A stretch of 64,000 nt of DNA from Enoplosus armatus. Lineage: Eukaryota > Chordata > Actinopteri > Centrarchiformes > Enoplosidae. The stretch is from assembly GCF_043641665.1 (NCBI RefSeq), contig NC_092184.1:20225108-20289107 (forward strand). The letters run 5' to 3'. The position numbers and the translations under genes are program-made. The notes under the pieces were generated by a model. The model was not told the DNA's origin, did not search any database, and saw nothing but the letters and a program-made list of their open reading frames with translations. Shown in pieces: positions 1 to 12,890 of the stretch. How positions within the stretch are numbered: the stretch's first letter is position 1; each line of letters begins with the position of its first letter.

Positions 1-120
1 CCTCCTGGCTGTGGTTCACACAACCAGTGACAAATGGAAACAAATGACTGAATCATGATTTAACACGATAGAATTTGTGTGTTATTAATTTTTCTGTCTA
101 CTGCTCTGTCAGTCATGAGT

Positions 121-198
121 TGTGTGTGTGTGTGTGTTTGTTCTGCTGAATTTCGCTGTAACATTACAGTAGGATTGTGAGAATATCTGCACATATGC

Positions 199-227
<29 letters not shown>
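121..227. repeat. (TG)n and (CA)n microsatellites
   Basis: TG tract at 121-136 and CA tract at 199-227, complementary and 62 bases apart. Confidence 0.95.
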
Positions 228-229
<2 letters not shown>

Positions 230-3192
230 CATCCTCGTCTATCTTGGCACTGTTCCTTCAAGTTAAACAGTGAAACACCATTTAGCATCCTGCCCTTCGC
301 CCTCTCTCTTCCTCCTCTCCCCTGCCAGCATCATGTCCGCCCTGGGCGCAGCATGTGGCAGGCAGCTGGCATTATGCTGACCTTTTCTGCACCATGCAGC
401 TCAGCCAGTTTGAGTCAGACCTCTCAGTCTACCGTGAACCACCTGGGGCTGCAGCACTCAGAGACGGCCTGAGAGCCAGACATTACACCCTGAAAAACAA
501 AAGTTCTACACAGCACCAGAAAGCCTCTTTGGACGTAATCTACCAATGACACCACACAAAATCGTTTTGGCTCAACTTCATGGTGCTTCACAAATGTATT
601 TAGCCAGCTTAGTCACTTTTAGATTAAAAGGTTCTTGGCGCAGAAAGATAATCAGCATTAGGGCAACTCATATAAAGTGCGGGTAAATCAACGTAAAACT
701 GAAATGCACATAAAATCAGAATATTATTGGGGTTGCTGCTGCTGTACATCAAGAAGCAGTGTTCTCAATCTCAATGTATCTGCATGAATGAAAATGAGGG
801 ATATTACTCTGTTTAAATGTTAAATGTAGTTTGAGGCAAATAATTTGCCCTTTGTAGTCACTTTGAGCACCCAACAAGAGCAGACGTTTTGTAATCAGTT
901 AAAATTTACATTACAGATCCCTTCCACGTATTTAGGACAATTAAAAATGCTCTGCAAATGAATACTAATTTGTGTCTGATATGATGTTTCTACAAAAATG
1001 TTCAATTTACCGATTAGAAACCTAAAATGACATCTACTCCCTTTATCTCATTGAAAAACACAGAAAAACACTGAATGATGAATATGAAAATATTCGTTTA
1101 AAAAATGTAACCTCTGGACACAAAAAGTCCAATCTCAATGTGTGTTAACTGGAGACACACTGGATCATGATTGATGACATGATGTGATGTCACAAAATCA
1201 TGCTCTTATGTATGCGTGTGAAACTGAGATTTAAAGGTGAGCACAGAGAAACTTCCCCCCTTCAGCAAATTAATGTGAAAACAGCTTCCATGTGTCAAAT
1301 CATTCTGCAGTGAAGCTCAAACATCAGAGTGAAGTAACAAAAAGCTCATTTAAAATGCTGTCAGGCCTATCAAAGTCAAAAACATAAATTTACCACTGTG
1401 CTATTCAGTGATATTTAGTTTTAAGCATGACAAATGATGCATGTATCACGGCGCTAAAACGGTCTGTCTTGTGGTAAATTTGGTGATTGAGTTTAGCTGT
1501 TAAGAAGAGGAGCTGGAGCTGCTGAATACTACAACAGAGAAAACTTAATCAGGCGAGGCCAAGTTGAAATTCATAATCCAAGACGGATGCCTCTGTAAAT
1601 ATGAGAAAGCTTAGTCGGCAGAAGTACGACTTAGACTTGATTTGGTGATTTGTAGCGTTTATAGGAAATGTGCAGGTGTTACTGGAAAGACCAGGAGTCC
1701 GCTTAAGATTGTGAGTCAAAATAACAGGGTAAAGCAGGACTAGAGAGCATGTCGAAACTAAAGCCAAAGCAGGTACAGCAAAAATGATCATCTTCTTGTA
1801 CAGAATATAATTTCTTCGTCTCTTCTACCGCTGCTGACCAAAAACCCTGTGCCTTAAAACTGTGGCTGAAGCATCATCTGTTAGTCAGCCTCTCTAAGAT
1901 GGCTAAAGCCCATGTCCCATGAGAACTACAAGTTTTGATCCGATTAAGTGGATGGTGGCCGATCTGAGCCCTTGAGGGCCTCCTCTGAGCGGGGAGACTG
2001 GTGAGGATGATGTTTTATCTAATCCAGAGGATCCTGCAGGTCTGCTACTGAAGTATGCAATGAAATGTAATCGTATCAAAGTGAAAACAATTCTGCAGAA
2101 ATGTGTGTAAAAGAAATCTGTACTGCATACACAGAATCTCCTCAACATATATCTTCTGATTCATGTTCTTGTATTTTGGTTCTACTGATATTGAGCAATG
2201 TTTTACTTTCAAACAAATTCTAATTTCCTTTTTTAACAACTAAGAAGGATTTTAGGGATGTGTAGTTGACTCTCGAGTAGATATATGACTTATTTATAAA
2301 TTATATTAGAGTGCAGCTACTATAATTGAACAGCTTGTGTGGTTTCAGTGGGTTTTCCACAAGAAATTGGATAGGAAAAACGAATAAATATTTCAGTTCC
2401 TGTGAAACTGAGTTGGTGATGATATATATTTTCTCTAAAACTTAAAAAACCAGACTCTGATATCATGTATAAATTAACTGCATATCTCATACTGTTTAAG
2501 TATTCTGGTCGACAAGACTAAAGAGCCTGAATAAATGAATTTTTCAAAACATTTTTGGCAAATCAAATGTAAAATATTGTAGAATATTGATAGAAATAAA
2601 ATACATGATTGAGGATCATGATGATGATGATTAAAACTTTTATTTCTACCTCATAACAGAATGAGTTCCCACATTATTAAAATACTAAATGATCCAGATC
2701 ATCATTGTTCAGTGAAGTTCAGTCACTCCTTGTCAGTTAGATTTCACCAGATTTTGTTTCATTTTCCTGCAATTGGTTGGTCAGCCAATCAAAAGCCTTT
2801 CAATCAACAAAAGTCACAAAACAAAGCAGAAAAAGTTATTATTTCCCTACAGCAAGTTAAAATCGTAGGTTTAATATCTTAAGTTTGGTCAGACTGTCCG
2901 GTGAATAAATACAAACACCTAATCTTGCAGTCCTAGACATGGTGTATCTAACAGGTACTATAATGTGATGGGATGTGTGTATGATGGCGTCTATTCTCTT
3001 GGCTTCTATTGTGTTTTATTAGTCCAACTGTGTGTCTGTGTCCAACCCAGGACTCCTCCCAATAATGGAGAATAGGAACATTGGGCTAATATTGTTTTGT
3101 GGACGAGAACAAGAGAAAAGGAATACACACACAGACACACACACTCTTTTGTTGTTGTTTGAGAGCCCTCCTTGGTGACAGAAATAGGTATG

Positions 3193-3193
<1 letters not shown>

Positions 3194-3235
<42 letters not shown>

Positions 3236-3331
3236 GTCTTCTTCCCACTCTCGTGCTAAATATTGAAGCTGAGTTTGACTCTCTTGTATGAGAAGTGAAG
3301 AATTTTTACCATCAACCCACATTGATATGGC

Positions 3332-3369
<38 letters not shown>
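3194..3369. repeat. (TG)n and (AC)n microsatellites facing each other
   Basis: A 41-base TG tract (3194-3234) and a 37-base AC tract (3333-3369) are separated by 98 bases. They are mutually complementary and could form a long hairpin in a transcript. Confidence 0.95.
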
Positions 3370-3372
<3 letters not shown>

Positions 3373-4854
3373 CTATACTATAAACACCTCAGCTGAAAGA
3401 ACATCACCTGATTAGACTACAGTCATTTTATCAGAAAGTAAGCTGGTATGTTTGCAGCCATCCTGGTAGATTTGTGGGTTTAATAATAATAGTTCAATTC
3501 CCAGCCCAGTTCTGAATGTGATGTTGTTGTTTTTTTGCTGAGTCTTAACACTCGATTTAATGCAAAGCTCATCTATCACTACACATATTCTACAGAATAC
3601 AACAGAGGCAGATTCTATTCAAAGATGGTCTCTGTTTTCTGTTTCCATTTAATTTGTGTTGTTGTTTCCTAAGTAAGGCCTGATGGAGAAGTGCATTATG
3701 GAGGGTGAAGCAGAGAGCAGAGTCTACTCACCCAGTCCTAAGCAAGATACTCTGAGTCCTGATTTTCCAAGGTTCCTGCAAAAACAGAAAATAAAAATGA
3801 ATCAGATCTCTTGTACATGTACACACAGTAAAATTACTTGCACACCATACACACATACACACATAAGTACCTAAATTGAAGGATCTTATAATCCAACAGA
3901 AGATCAGTATTGATGATTCCACAAAACCTTGGCTCGTGTTCGGGGACACAAAACGCTACCTTAATCATATTAAAAGTTGTATTTTGTTGGACATTTCAGT
4001 CTGTTGTAGATGGAAATTTGTGAATGCAAAGTAATGTCAAGGTGACAGACAGTCAATGGAATAACAAGCAGACCTTTCAGTTTTATAAGAGGCTGGATGT
4101 GGCTTTCCTTCAGATAATCACGACAGTTTGACAGTGCTTCTGATTTCTCCACGACAGGAAATTGAATTTTTTCTTTCCCGGAGCTCCAGGTGGATGCTCT
4201 GACACCCTCAGCCTCCCACTATGTCTAAATAGGTGTGTGTGTGTGCGTATGTGGAGGGAATGAAATGGTTATCTGCTTTATAATGTTACTTTCCAGTCAG
4301 CAGGGAGGAGAACAAACACCCCAAAAACAGAAAGACTGAGAAGAAGAATAAACATCAACACACTGATTGGACTAAATGGAAAATACTAATGGAAACAGCA
4401 CAAGAAGGAGTAAAAAATATGAATGAAAAAGAAAGTTAAAACTTGTGTACTGCAGGTTAGAGATGGACGTGTTTGTGAGTGTGTGTGTGTGTGTGCTTGT
4501 GTGTACTATTGATATTGAACGCATCTTATTAGCTTGCTAATGGCCTCATTAGCTGTGTCCTTAACACCAAACACAATCTCTGCTAAAAATTAGGCTGTTT
4601 TTGGTGCGTACAGCATTTACATGCATCCCTAGATATATACAGTAATTACTCTGTCCTTCTATACACCCACACCTGCCTTTACAACCTCATTAACCCACCA
4701 CACCAAGCACATGCTGACTACAGTATCTGTGGTGGCTCAAGTCATTACCCTTTTACCCTGTTCAGATGAAGATGGCCTTTGGAATTATTACATCAATAGT
4801 AATTACTAGTATTATCATTGCTGCTGCCACTGTTACTATTATTATTGTTACCAT

Positions 4855-5360
4855 GTCTGTTACATTTACCCATTTAACTTGATATGGCTAACATTTTAGC
4901 TCATAGTTGCCTATTTACACATCAAGCAGACACGGAGCAACATTATCATTCATATGGAATCAAGTTGCAATATTCACTCTCCTTTTAGCTCTGTTTTGGG
5001 TCTCCACCAACTCCTGAAGGAAATATCTTTAGCAGCTAAATGCTCCGTTATGTTCACTAGCTAGTTGCTAACATCTGCGTACAGTGGTTTTATAGAGCAT
5101 TATTTATCATCTATTAACTTTTTTGCTAAAACAAAAAAAAACAGCCACAATGATGCTGATGACAGCGGCGAGAGTGAACCAAAACAGTTAAGCTGTGGGC
5201 CAAAAAACCAAAACAATGACCTGAAAGATGCTTGGCTTGACAATGGGAAAGGCATAGTTTCACTCTCAGATTACAGTTCTGCAGCAGAGTTTGTCCTTCC
5301 TGTCTGTTTCAGCACTGTGGGTGGATTGGCAGATCCCTGCCACGTCCAATCAAGCTTGAG
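4855..5360. repeat. Unclassified dispersed teleost repeat
   Basis: Phrases such as acccatttaacttgatatgg, tgggtctccaccaactcctg, agctaaatgctccgttatgt and caatgacctgaaagatgctt recur, in my memory, across percomorph genomes as a high-copy unclassified repeat. The open frame from 5065 to 5400 (111 codons) overlaps it and has no recognisable domain. It is not called as a gene. Confidence 0.5.
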
Positions 5361-5419
5361 GAACAGTTATTGTCCTGTCATGTCAGCATCCATGGACTGA
5401 TGACTGAACTGATGCTACA

Positions 5420-5421
<2 letters not shown>

Positions 5422-5453
<32 letters not shown>
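5422..5453. repeat. (AC)16 microsatellite
   Basis: Uninterrupted 32-base AC tract just after the dispersed repeat. Confidence 0.96.
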
Positions 5454-5455
<2 letters not shown>

Positions 5456-8400
5456 TTAAAACCGACTTCCGAGTTTTGCACAGGTGCAAAGCTAAAACCA
5501 CTGCTCCAATTCATCAGCTTGTGGGCAGTACAGGTGGCACAGTTTCCCTGGGAGAGTTGAGAATATGTTATGTCTGCACTTTTTGAATTGCTCAGGAAGA
5601 TACAGAGAGGATACTTCAGAATTGATCTTAAATTAAAATCCACGTCATCATTTTTATTTCGAAACTTGCTATTTTTATCACACTAAGAAGTGGAAAGTAC
5701 AAGAAAGAAACTTGTGTGCTTCACACTGTGCACACCTTAAATAAAGGCAAGTGATTGCAGATATACTTGTGCCACAGTTGACGTTCGTACAGCTCATAAA
5801 ACAAGTAAAGCAGGACGCACTCAATGTACAAAGTAAGTCTTTATCAGGACATTTAAAATGCAGATAACTACAGATCATATTTGTGTCTCTGGTCTTGTGG
5901 GGTACAGTTATTCTGTTACCAAAAAGCCCCAGATTAAGTCACTCATTGCAAGTCCCTGTAGATACCGTCCTGCATTCAACATAAAACACAGATTCATTCA
6001 ACTTTAAAATCTTTAAAAACTCTATTATAAATTAATTGAATTGACTTCTATACTAACATTTCTGGTCTCTCTAAGTTTGTATTAAAAACACATGCATGGC
6101 CTTGTTAAAAGCATCAGATTTACAGGCTCAATGTCGTGTACTGATTGAAGAGTACATTATTCACAGCTGTCAACAATCTTTCATTTTTGCTCACCTGTCA
6201 AAACCACTTTAGTTATTCATTGCTGACATGTCACCTCTGTATCCTTCAATATCAGAATAGTTAATTGGGCATAAAAATCAGGCCACCCTCAGAAAATCGA
6301 TTTTGGGTGATGCATTAGATCCTCTGTAACCTATAAAACATCCACAAAGGACACTGAGCATTTTGGACAAGGTGCTCTTGAACAACAAGTAACAGGACTT
6401 TCTTTTGCTCAGCAGAAAAAAAGCAACAAGAGATGATTATGTATGAATATGGTTTAAGCAATATTTTGCATACATACTTAACCTATCGAAGTCATGGGTC
6501 TGGCTTTGATTTCTGCAGTGGTTATTTCTATGTGGACTTTGCATGTTCTTCCCATGTTTGCATGGATTTCTTCAGGATGCCCTCACATTCATTCCTGTTC
6601 CTGTTCACAGGAAAAAGTGTGTGCGACTTTCATCAAATATGAGTTGGTGAAAAATGAGCAGGTTAAAAAAAGTAGGAATGAAAAGTTATGTAAAGTTGCT
6701 TTTCTTGCCCCAAAAAAGATGACGACATTTGAAAAAGTAAAGTAAAGGCCTGCCTATAGTCAGGGCAATCTTTTGAATTTAGATCATGGAGACTGGAGGC
6801 GCTGAGTCAGGCAGTGGATGCCCCGCCAGCGATTAATGATGATGTTGCTGTTCTCCGGCCACAACCATGAATGATGACGATACAGGCGACCTCTATTTCA
6901 GATCCAAAAAGAAAAGCTTGGCTGCAGCCAGAGCAGAGCACAGACAGATCACCTAACAAAGCAAGAAAATGCCACAATCCATTTAGACAGAGTGAGTTCT
7001 GAGTGATGGTCGTTTATGTTTGAGACGGAGCAGTTTTCATGGCCAAAGATGTGGCACATGGCCTCAACAACATAGTATGTAGACTAAATTCTGTTGTCCT
7101 CCACATTAATGAACCAAACAATAAGAATCACATGAGTGGTTCCTCCTCCTAATACAAACAGATTCACAAAATTAATTGAACTTGTCAGTGTAGCTGCAAA
7201 CTGTAGCTGTTTGACATTTTTTCTCCCATGTTGACTGAAGTAATAAAAGGAAAAAATTACTTTTCTCAGATCCGCTTGGTTGGCCCTGATACTGCTGAGC
7301 CTACACAATGCATCCCCTCATTCAGCTTTCACAGGGATAGATTGCGAGATGGATGAAAGGACGGCAGTGAAGAGGATAATAGATGAGATGGAGAGAATGA
7401 TGCAGAGAAGAAGAAAATAAGATTTTCCCACTTGGGAGATGGAGTGAGAAAGTGATCTTCTCCCTTATTTAAACCCCCATTCAAATGGCTCTTCATAGAT
7501 ATGCAAACGCTTACTGTATAGCCACACATATAAATAACCAAAGCCCCACCACTAAACACACACGCTAATACAGCCATCCTCGCCCATCAAATATTTATTG
7601 AAATATGAACCCCCCGTAGCCACTTTTCGAAACAGATCTACCATAACAAGCCTTCGCCATCAACGAGGCTATTCATCTCCACTTAAACATGTCTTCATTT
7701 GCCTGTTGATGGACAGTAATGACTTTCTCTAATACCCCCGGTACTATGGCAATATCATCCTATCCCTTCATCTGCCAAAACACTGTGTGTCTCTCTCTCT
7801 TTCTCTGTCCTGCATGTCAACAGTCATCACCACAGATCTGTCACTGATTTGCCCGTTACCTCCTCTACTACAGTAGCGAACGGAGCTGCTCAGTATTCAG
7901 GAAGAAACGAAAAACAGGTTATGCTTCGTTATGCTGCATTTTAAACAAGATTAGTTTTTACTGGACGGTTGGACGTGATTGGCCAAGAAGTCACAAAAAG
8001 TCTTTACTGTTAAGGACTGACGTGACAGATGAGATTAATGACTAAAATTAGGCATTTTACAAGACTGTGACTGGTCAATTTATGTTCATTACTTGCTATA
8101 AACTGATTCACTTTCTGTGTATATGTGGCGATGAAAACACAATGAGCGTGAGAATGTCACATCATGGCATCTTGGTTATGACTGAAAATTCAACTTTCGT
8201 TTTCTTGTCTGATCTCAAGACAATTTTTTTCAGAAAGGCATTTTATTGAGGTTTCCTTTATCCTTTCAGTAGATTGATTTTAACAATGCTGAATATGTTT
8301 CCTTTCTTTTTTCTTTGATATGTACTTTGATAAGCACTCTGTAAGGTTTTGAAAAATGCTATAAAAAAAAATAAAGCCCTTGACATTTTATATTGATGAA

Positions 8401-8644
8401 AGGTAACACAGTACAGAAAATAATTTACTACTTGGCTGCCCTTGTAAGTAAAGTCAATGTTGGTCAATGTTATTTCTGGGTGTGCTTTGCCTTTAACGAT
8501 GTTGTGGATGCCGTCCAGAGGGATTGGTTTCACTTTTGTGACCAATTTTAAAATGAACATTGAATTGCTGTTTACGATACGGAAAAACAGTTATGAGCAA
8601 CAAGAGACCGCCTGACACTCTTCTCCATCGAGTGTAAAACAGTC

Positions 8645-8663
8645 TGTGTGTGTGTGTGTGTGT
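8645..8663. repeat. (TG)n microsatellite
   Basis: A 19-base TG tract followed by a short AG tract. Confidence 0.93.
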
Positions 8664-11600
8664 CAGAGAGAGTGAATGAGACGGGGAGAAAGAGGACAAG
8701 GGGGAGGCAGGGGTGCATGCCCAAGGCCAGCTGAGCTCCAGATAAAGTAGGTTACAATGTTACCGTGATCACCCAAATTCTGGCATCACATATTGCTTGC
8801 CTATGGTGATGCTTCACCCTTCATGAAGACAACAGCAGTTACCTCGCCGTGCCTCACTTTTCTGTCACCACTGTTTGACTCTCCCTCGATGTCACTGTCT
8901 TTTTGTCCGTCTCTGCCACTACAAGTGTTTCTCTGTACCCATTTTCTCTTTCTCCTGGCTCATTCTTTATCCTTATTTATTGCCTTCTTAGTTTCTATTA
9001 TTTTCTCTCCTACTCGCTGTCCGTCATCTTCAAGTTATAAAAGTCTCGTAACCATATTCTGTGCTGCTCAAATCCAAATATCACACATGTCATTTCCCCT
9101 GCACTTTGTAACAATCAACCTTGTGACTCAGTGTCATCTCATGCTGTAAATTGATCTGCCTCTGCTTTGTCTTCATATCTGTCTCAATCTCTCCACTACT
9201 ATTTCTGTCCATCTGTACTTCTGGCTCCGGTAGGCAATTTTATATATAAAATACATTTCAATGCAGGTAAACTCAATAGGATTTACATTAAAGTGAAACA
9301 TAGTAGGTGGCTGTGTCTGTCCTGTCTGTCTTCCCCTCTCACTTCAGCTCAGTTTAATTCAATTTCACAATCACATATGTATTATTGTTTATGGAAAAGC
9401 TTTTTAACAGTGTAGAAAATCATCTGCCAACATTCAAACTATATTGACTGCACTTGGTTTGAGCCACGAAAATTGAAAACTTGCAGTTTCACAATCCACT
9501 GAAAAGCATATACTGACATTGCAGTAACCATTAAGCAAGTGTGCAGCCCTCTCCTCCCCTCACACAGACCAACAATCTTCCCCTCCTCTCGCTCTCTTTT
9601 TACCTCCCACTTGCATGCCATCATCTTTTAAACATGAAAACTCACTGCAACTCTTCCACTGCGCACATTCATCACATATTCAACTCTGAAGGTCTGTCAA
9701 GGTGCCTGAGTTACGCAGCAGTTTAGAAAAAAAAAACGTTTGTCTTGTAGCTGCTGCTGACTTGTTGTTTCTTGTGTCCTCTAAACATCTTCAACCTCCA
9801 ACTCCTCGACACATCTTTACTGAGTTTACATCACCAGAGGAAATAGTCCTGTTAGAGGTCTGCTCATGTGACATGGATGTAGAGAAGTCATTATATTCTA
9901 CAGACTTATGTATAGCTGTAATTTGGGGAGAGATAATCTGACATACATAATTAGTAATAGCAAGTTGTAATAATATATTTGCATAAAATCTTCTATTGGT
10001 AAAAAGGCTGCAATGTTAATGACTTCACATCAGACGAAAAGAGAGCCATCTGTAGATAATTATCATGTTGTGTGGACTAATTATCTCTCCATATTTAATT
10101 GAATGAGTAATTAAGAGAGGGAGATAGTTGTGGGGATTGGTAAAAAAAAAAATTACAAAGCCAAAAGAGATGTGCTGTGATATCAACTATTCACCCATAT
10201 CAATAAAATTCACATGAGAAAACTGAAAATTCTGTAATCTCCAATGAAATGTCACAACTGTCATGTCAGTTGTGCAAGCTTTAATGCATGCACATATGTC
10301 ATCCAGAGGGAAATTTGTAGGTAAGGTAAAGGCTGAAAAGAAAAAGAAAAAGAACCAAAGGATGAAAAAAGACAGCAAGCAAGATGCTGATAAACTGAAC
10401 CAGGGAGCCACAGATCAGAAAATGCACTTGTTCCAGAGGGAAACTGGCAAGTTGTGTATGGTCATTAATGTACCAATTCAAATAAAGATTTAATTACAAT
10501 TAGGGGTGACCAATGAGAGTGATGAAGTTGCCTTCACCTCCCCAAGTGAGAGAGAAAGAAACATCAATTAGTCACACTCAAACTCAGTATATAACACTAT
10601 GAGATATGGACAGATAGCAGCTACAAGATCTAACACGTGAACATGCAAGAAAGATACGCAGGCACAAGAAGAAGAGAGAGAAGGCGGGGAAAGTAGAGAC
10701 GGATCATAGTTGAGGGTGATGAATGGTGATGAGTTAGCACTCCCTTCTCTCACATCACTGACTACTTCTCACCTGTCCTGCAATTTCTGACCCTACCCTG
10801 AACTTTTTTTTCTGTTACACATGTCCCTCCTTTCTTACTGTCACTGAGAAAGAGGGAAAAGAAAGCAATATGCTGTCCTCTTAAATGGTCTTTTAACTGA
10901 TATACTTACATTGTGGCTGTAAAATGACGTTTGATAATGTTTTCAGCAAAGTCACCATCGATTTACTGTATGAGATTCAAAAGGCTGATGTGTTACCACG
11001 GCAACGGCATCATGTGGATGAACACTCTAGAATCAGTTAAAGACCAATCAGCTCCTTCCTCTCCAAGTCTAGTGCAGGAGTCTAGTGCATAAAAGTACGT
11101 ATTTATGACTTGTTTTAAATATTTGTCTTCAGTTGAACAAATGGACAGAGTAGGAAAGTCAGAAAGTATTGAGAGACAACAATTGTTGACAATATAGAAA
11201 AACATATAGAAAAATATAGCCTAGAATAACTCCACTCAGCAATGTGAAAACAATCCAACACAGGAAATGTTCCCTCCTCACATCCACGGTTATCTAGTGT
11301 GCTGTAATATCCTTCAGGCTGTAGCCCCAGAGCACATTCATTCACCTTTAGCCCATTGCTTCAAAGACACTGCCTAAAGGGTTCCATAGAAAATAACAAA
11401 TGAATGCTAAAATCACAACCATCATTCTTGAAAAGAAAGCAATCTGTATGTGCATGTGGTTTGGTGAACATGCCTATGCAGCCATGCATACATAAATGCA
11501 TGAATATATTTGTGTATATGGTGGGTGCACACGCTCAGCTATACATGCACTTGCACCTTCTTGCATGTTGTGCCTGTATGTGTCTGTACCTGTGCTTACG

Positions 11601-12617
11601 TATGAGCTAAACTGTTTCTATGAACTAAGAAGCAATCTCAGCAGTGGGGCTATTTCATGCCCATCAAAGCCTGAGCATTGAGTGGGTGGGTGGGGGGCTG
11701 AAGAAGTGAGGGGGGAGGGGGGCAGCTCTCAAAGCCTACGTACAGGCAGAGTAATGCAGCAGCCTGTGTATGGGAGTAATATAAAAGCTGTCACCTAGCA
11801 AGCAAGGCGAGATAACACCGCCAATAGGACCAGTAGGAAGCACACTTTCAGCCAATCACTCTTTTGACACCTTCCCAGTAGCAGCTGTAATATGTACTTT
11901 GACAAGAGCAGTAATTGTGAGTATGGAGAGATTTGTGGTGGAGCCTTTGTGCACATGTGTGCAGGTGCATTTGATTCAGCACTGGATCATACAAATCTGC
12001 ATTGCTGTACAGTATCTGTACCCTTGGTGAATGCAGCTAGTGAATGGCTGAATGCAGCATGGAGAAATTAAATACATTAACACACATGTGACGTGTTGAG
12101 ACATATGTGTGTCTTTTAGTCTTGTTTCTTAAGGATAAGGGAGCTAAACAGCTACAGCTATCAGCATGAAACAATACACCTCCTGAAATAAAAAGATACA
12201 GTGAATATGACGCTTATGTTCAAACTCCTTTATGTCTCTTTGCTTTCTGTAACCTACTAATGCAATGCTTCAACAACCCACACACCTATACTATATTTTT
12301 ATTTAAATACATAATACCTATGTAACAACATACCTATGTTATACAGAAATGTGTGGACTTCTAGTATCACTTTTCACGGCAGGTACCTGAGTATTTACTC
12401 TGCTCATACAATGTCTCTCTGCATCTAGCCTGCTGTACACCTCTAAGTCTGTCAGTACATAGCTCAACAGCAGAAGTAACTAAACATATTTGCTGCAGTT
12501 GGTGAGTATGTGATTATCATAACCACACTCTCTATACGAGTAGAGGGTTTTTGTAGAATGTATTTAAAAATCTGAAACAACAAATTCTCAGCCTTCTACT
12601 GTGATATCTGAATAACT

Positions 12618-12707
12618 ATTTTGTTAGCATTCATGAACTTAGAAGTTTTGATGCCGTCCACATGACTAAGACTCATGAGATCTGCAGAAACTGAATGCTA
12701 ACAAAAT
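12618..12707. repeat. Perfect 16-bp inverted repeat
   Basis: Arms attttgttagcattca (12618-12633) and tgaatgctaacaaaat (12692-12707) are exact reverse complements with a 58-base spacer. No target duplication or other transposon sign is seen. Confidence 0.9.
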
Positions 12708-12779
12708 CGTACTTTATCGTTACTTTTAGATGATCATTTATCCTAAACCCCCCTGTTACATCTCAGCTTTTTAGAAATT

Positions 12780-12890
12780 AAAAAAATCCTCTAGGGTGAA
12801 AGGTTTTATTACCCTGTAAAGCACATTGAATTGCCCCGTGTATGAAATATGTTATACAAGTAAAGCTGCCTTGCCATGTCTAAAACAGAT
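12780..12890 (+). mobile_element. L2-like LINE 3' tail
   Basis: The segment cctgtaaagcacattgaatt followed by gccccgtgtatgaaatatg, ttatacaagtaaagctgcct and tgcc is the 3' terminus of the fish LINE family also present, reversed, at 56080-56160. No coding part remains upstream. Confidence 0.6.

Larger units (their letters stand above)
1..4854. other. Non-coding, probable distal intron 1 of kcnab1
   Basis: AT-rich sequence with microsatellites and no recognised coding exon on either strand. The only coding-like spot is a good acceptor-like tract at 325-340 followed by a GC-richer 200 bases. It contains short frames that match nothing I know. Confidence 0.6.
5361..12779. other. Non-coding, probable intron 1 of kcnab1
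   Basis: No recognised exon or RNA gene. It holds scattered CA/TG tracts, poly-A runs and one G-rich block followed by a TATA-like motif at 11683-11787. A possible decayed LINE tail lies near 8310-8385. Confidence 0.6.

Noticed and set aside
330..549. Acceptor-like tract ctcccctgccag followed by a GC-richer stretch with open frames on the plus strand
   Set aside because: None of the three frames resembles a known protein and no matching donor with conserved coding sequence was seen. It may be chance.
5065..5400. 111-codon plus-strand frame
   Set aside because: Overlaps a sequence I recognise as a dispersed fish repeat, and has no domain.
8300..8390. Possible LINE tail with gctataaaaaaaaataaagc
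   Set aside because: Too short and diverged to assign to a family.
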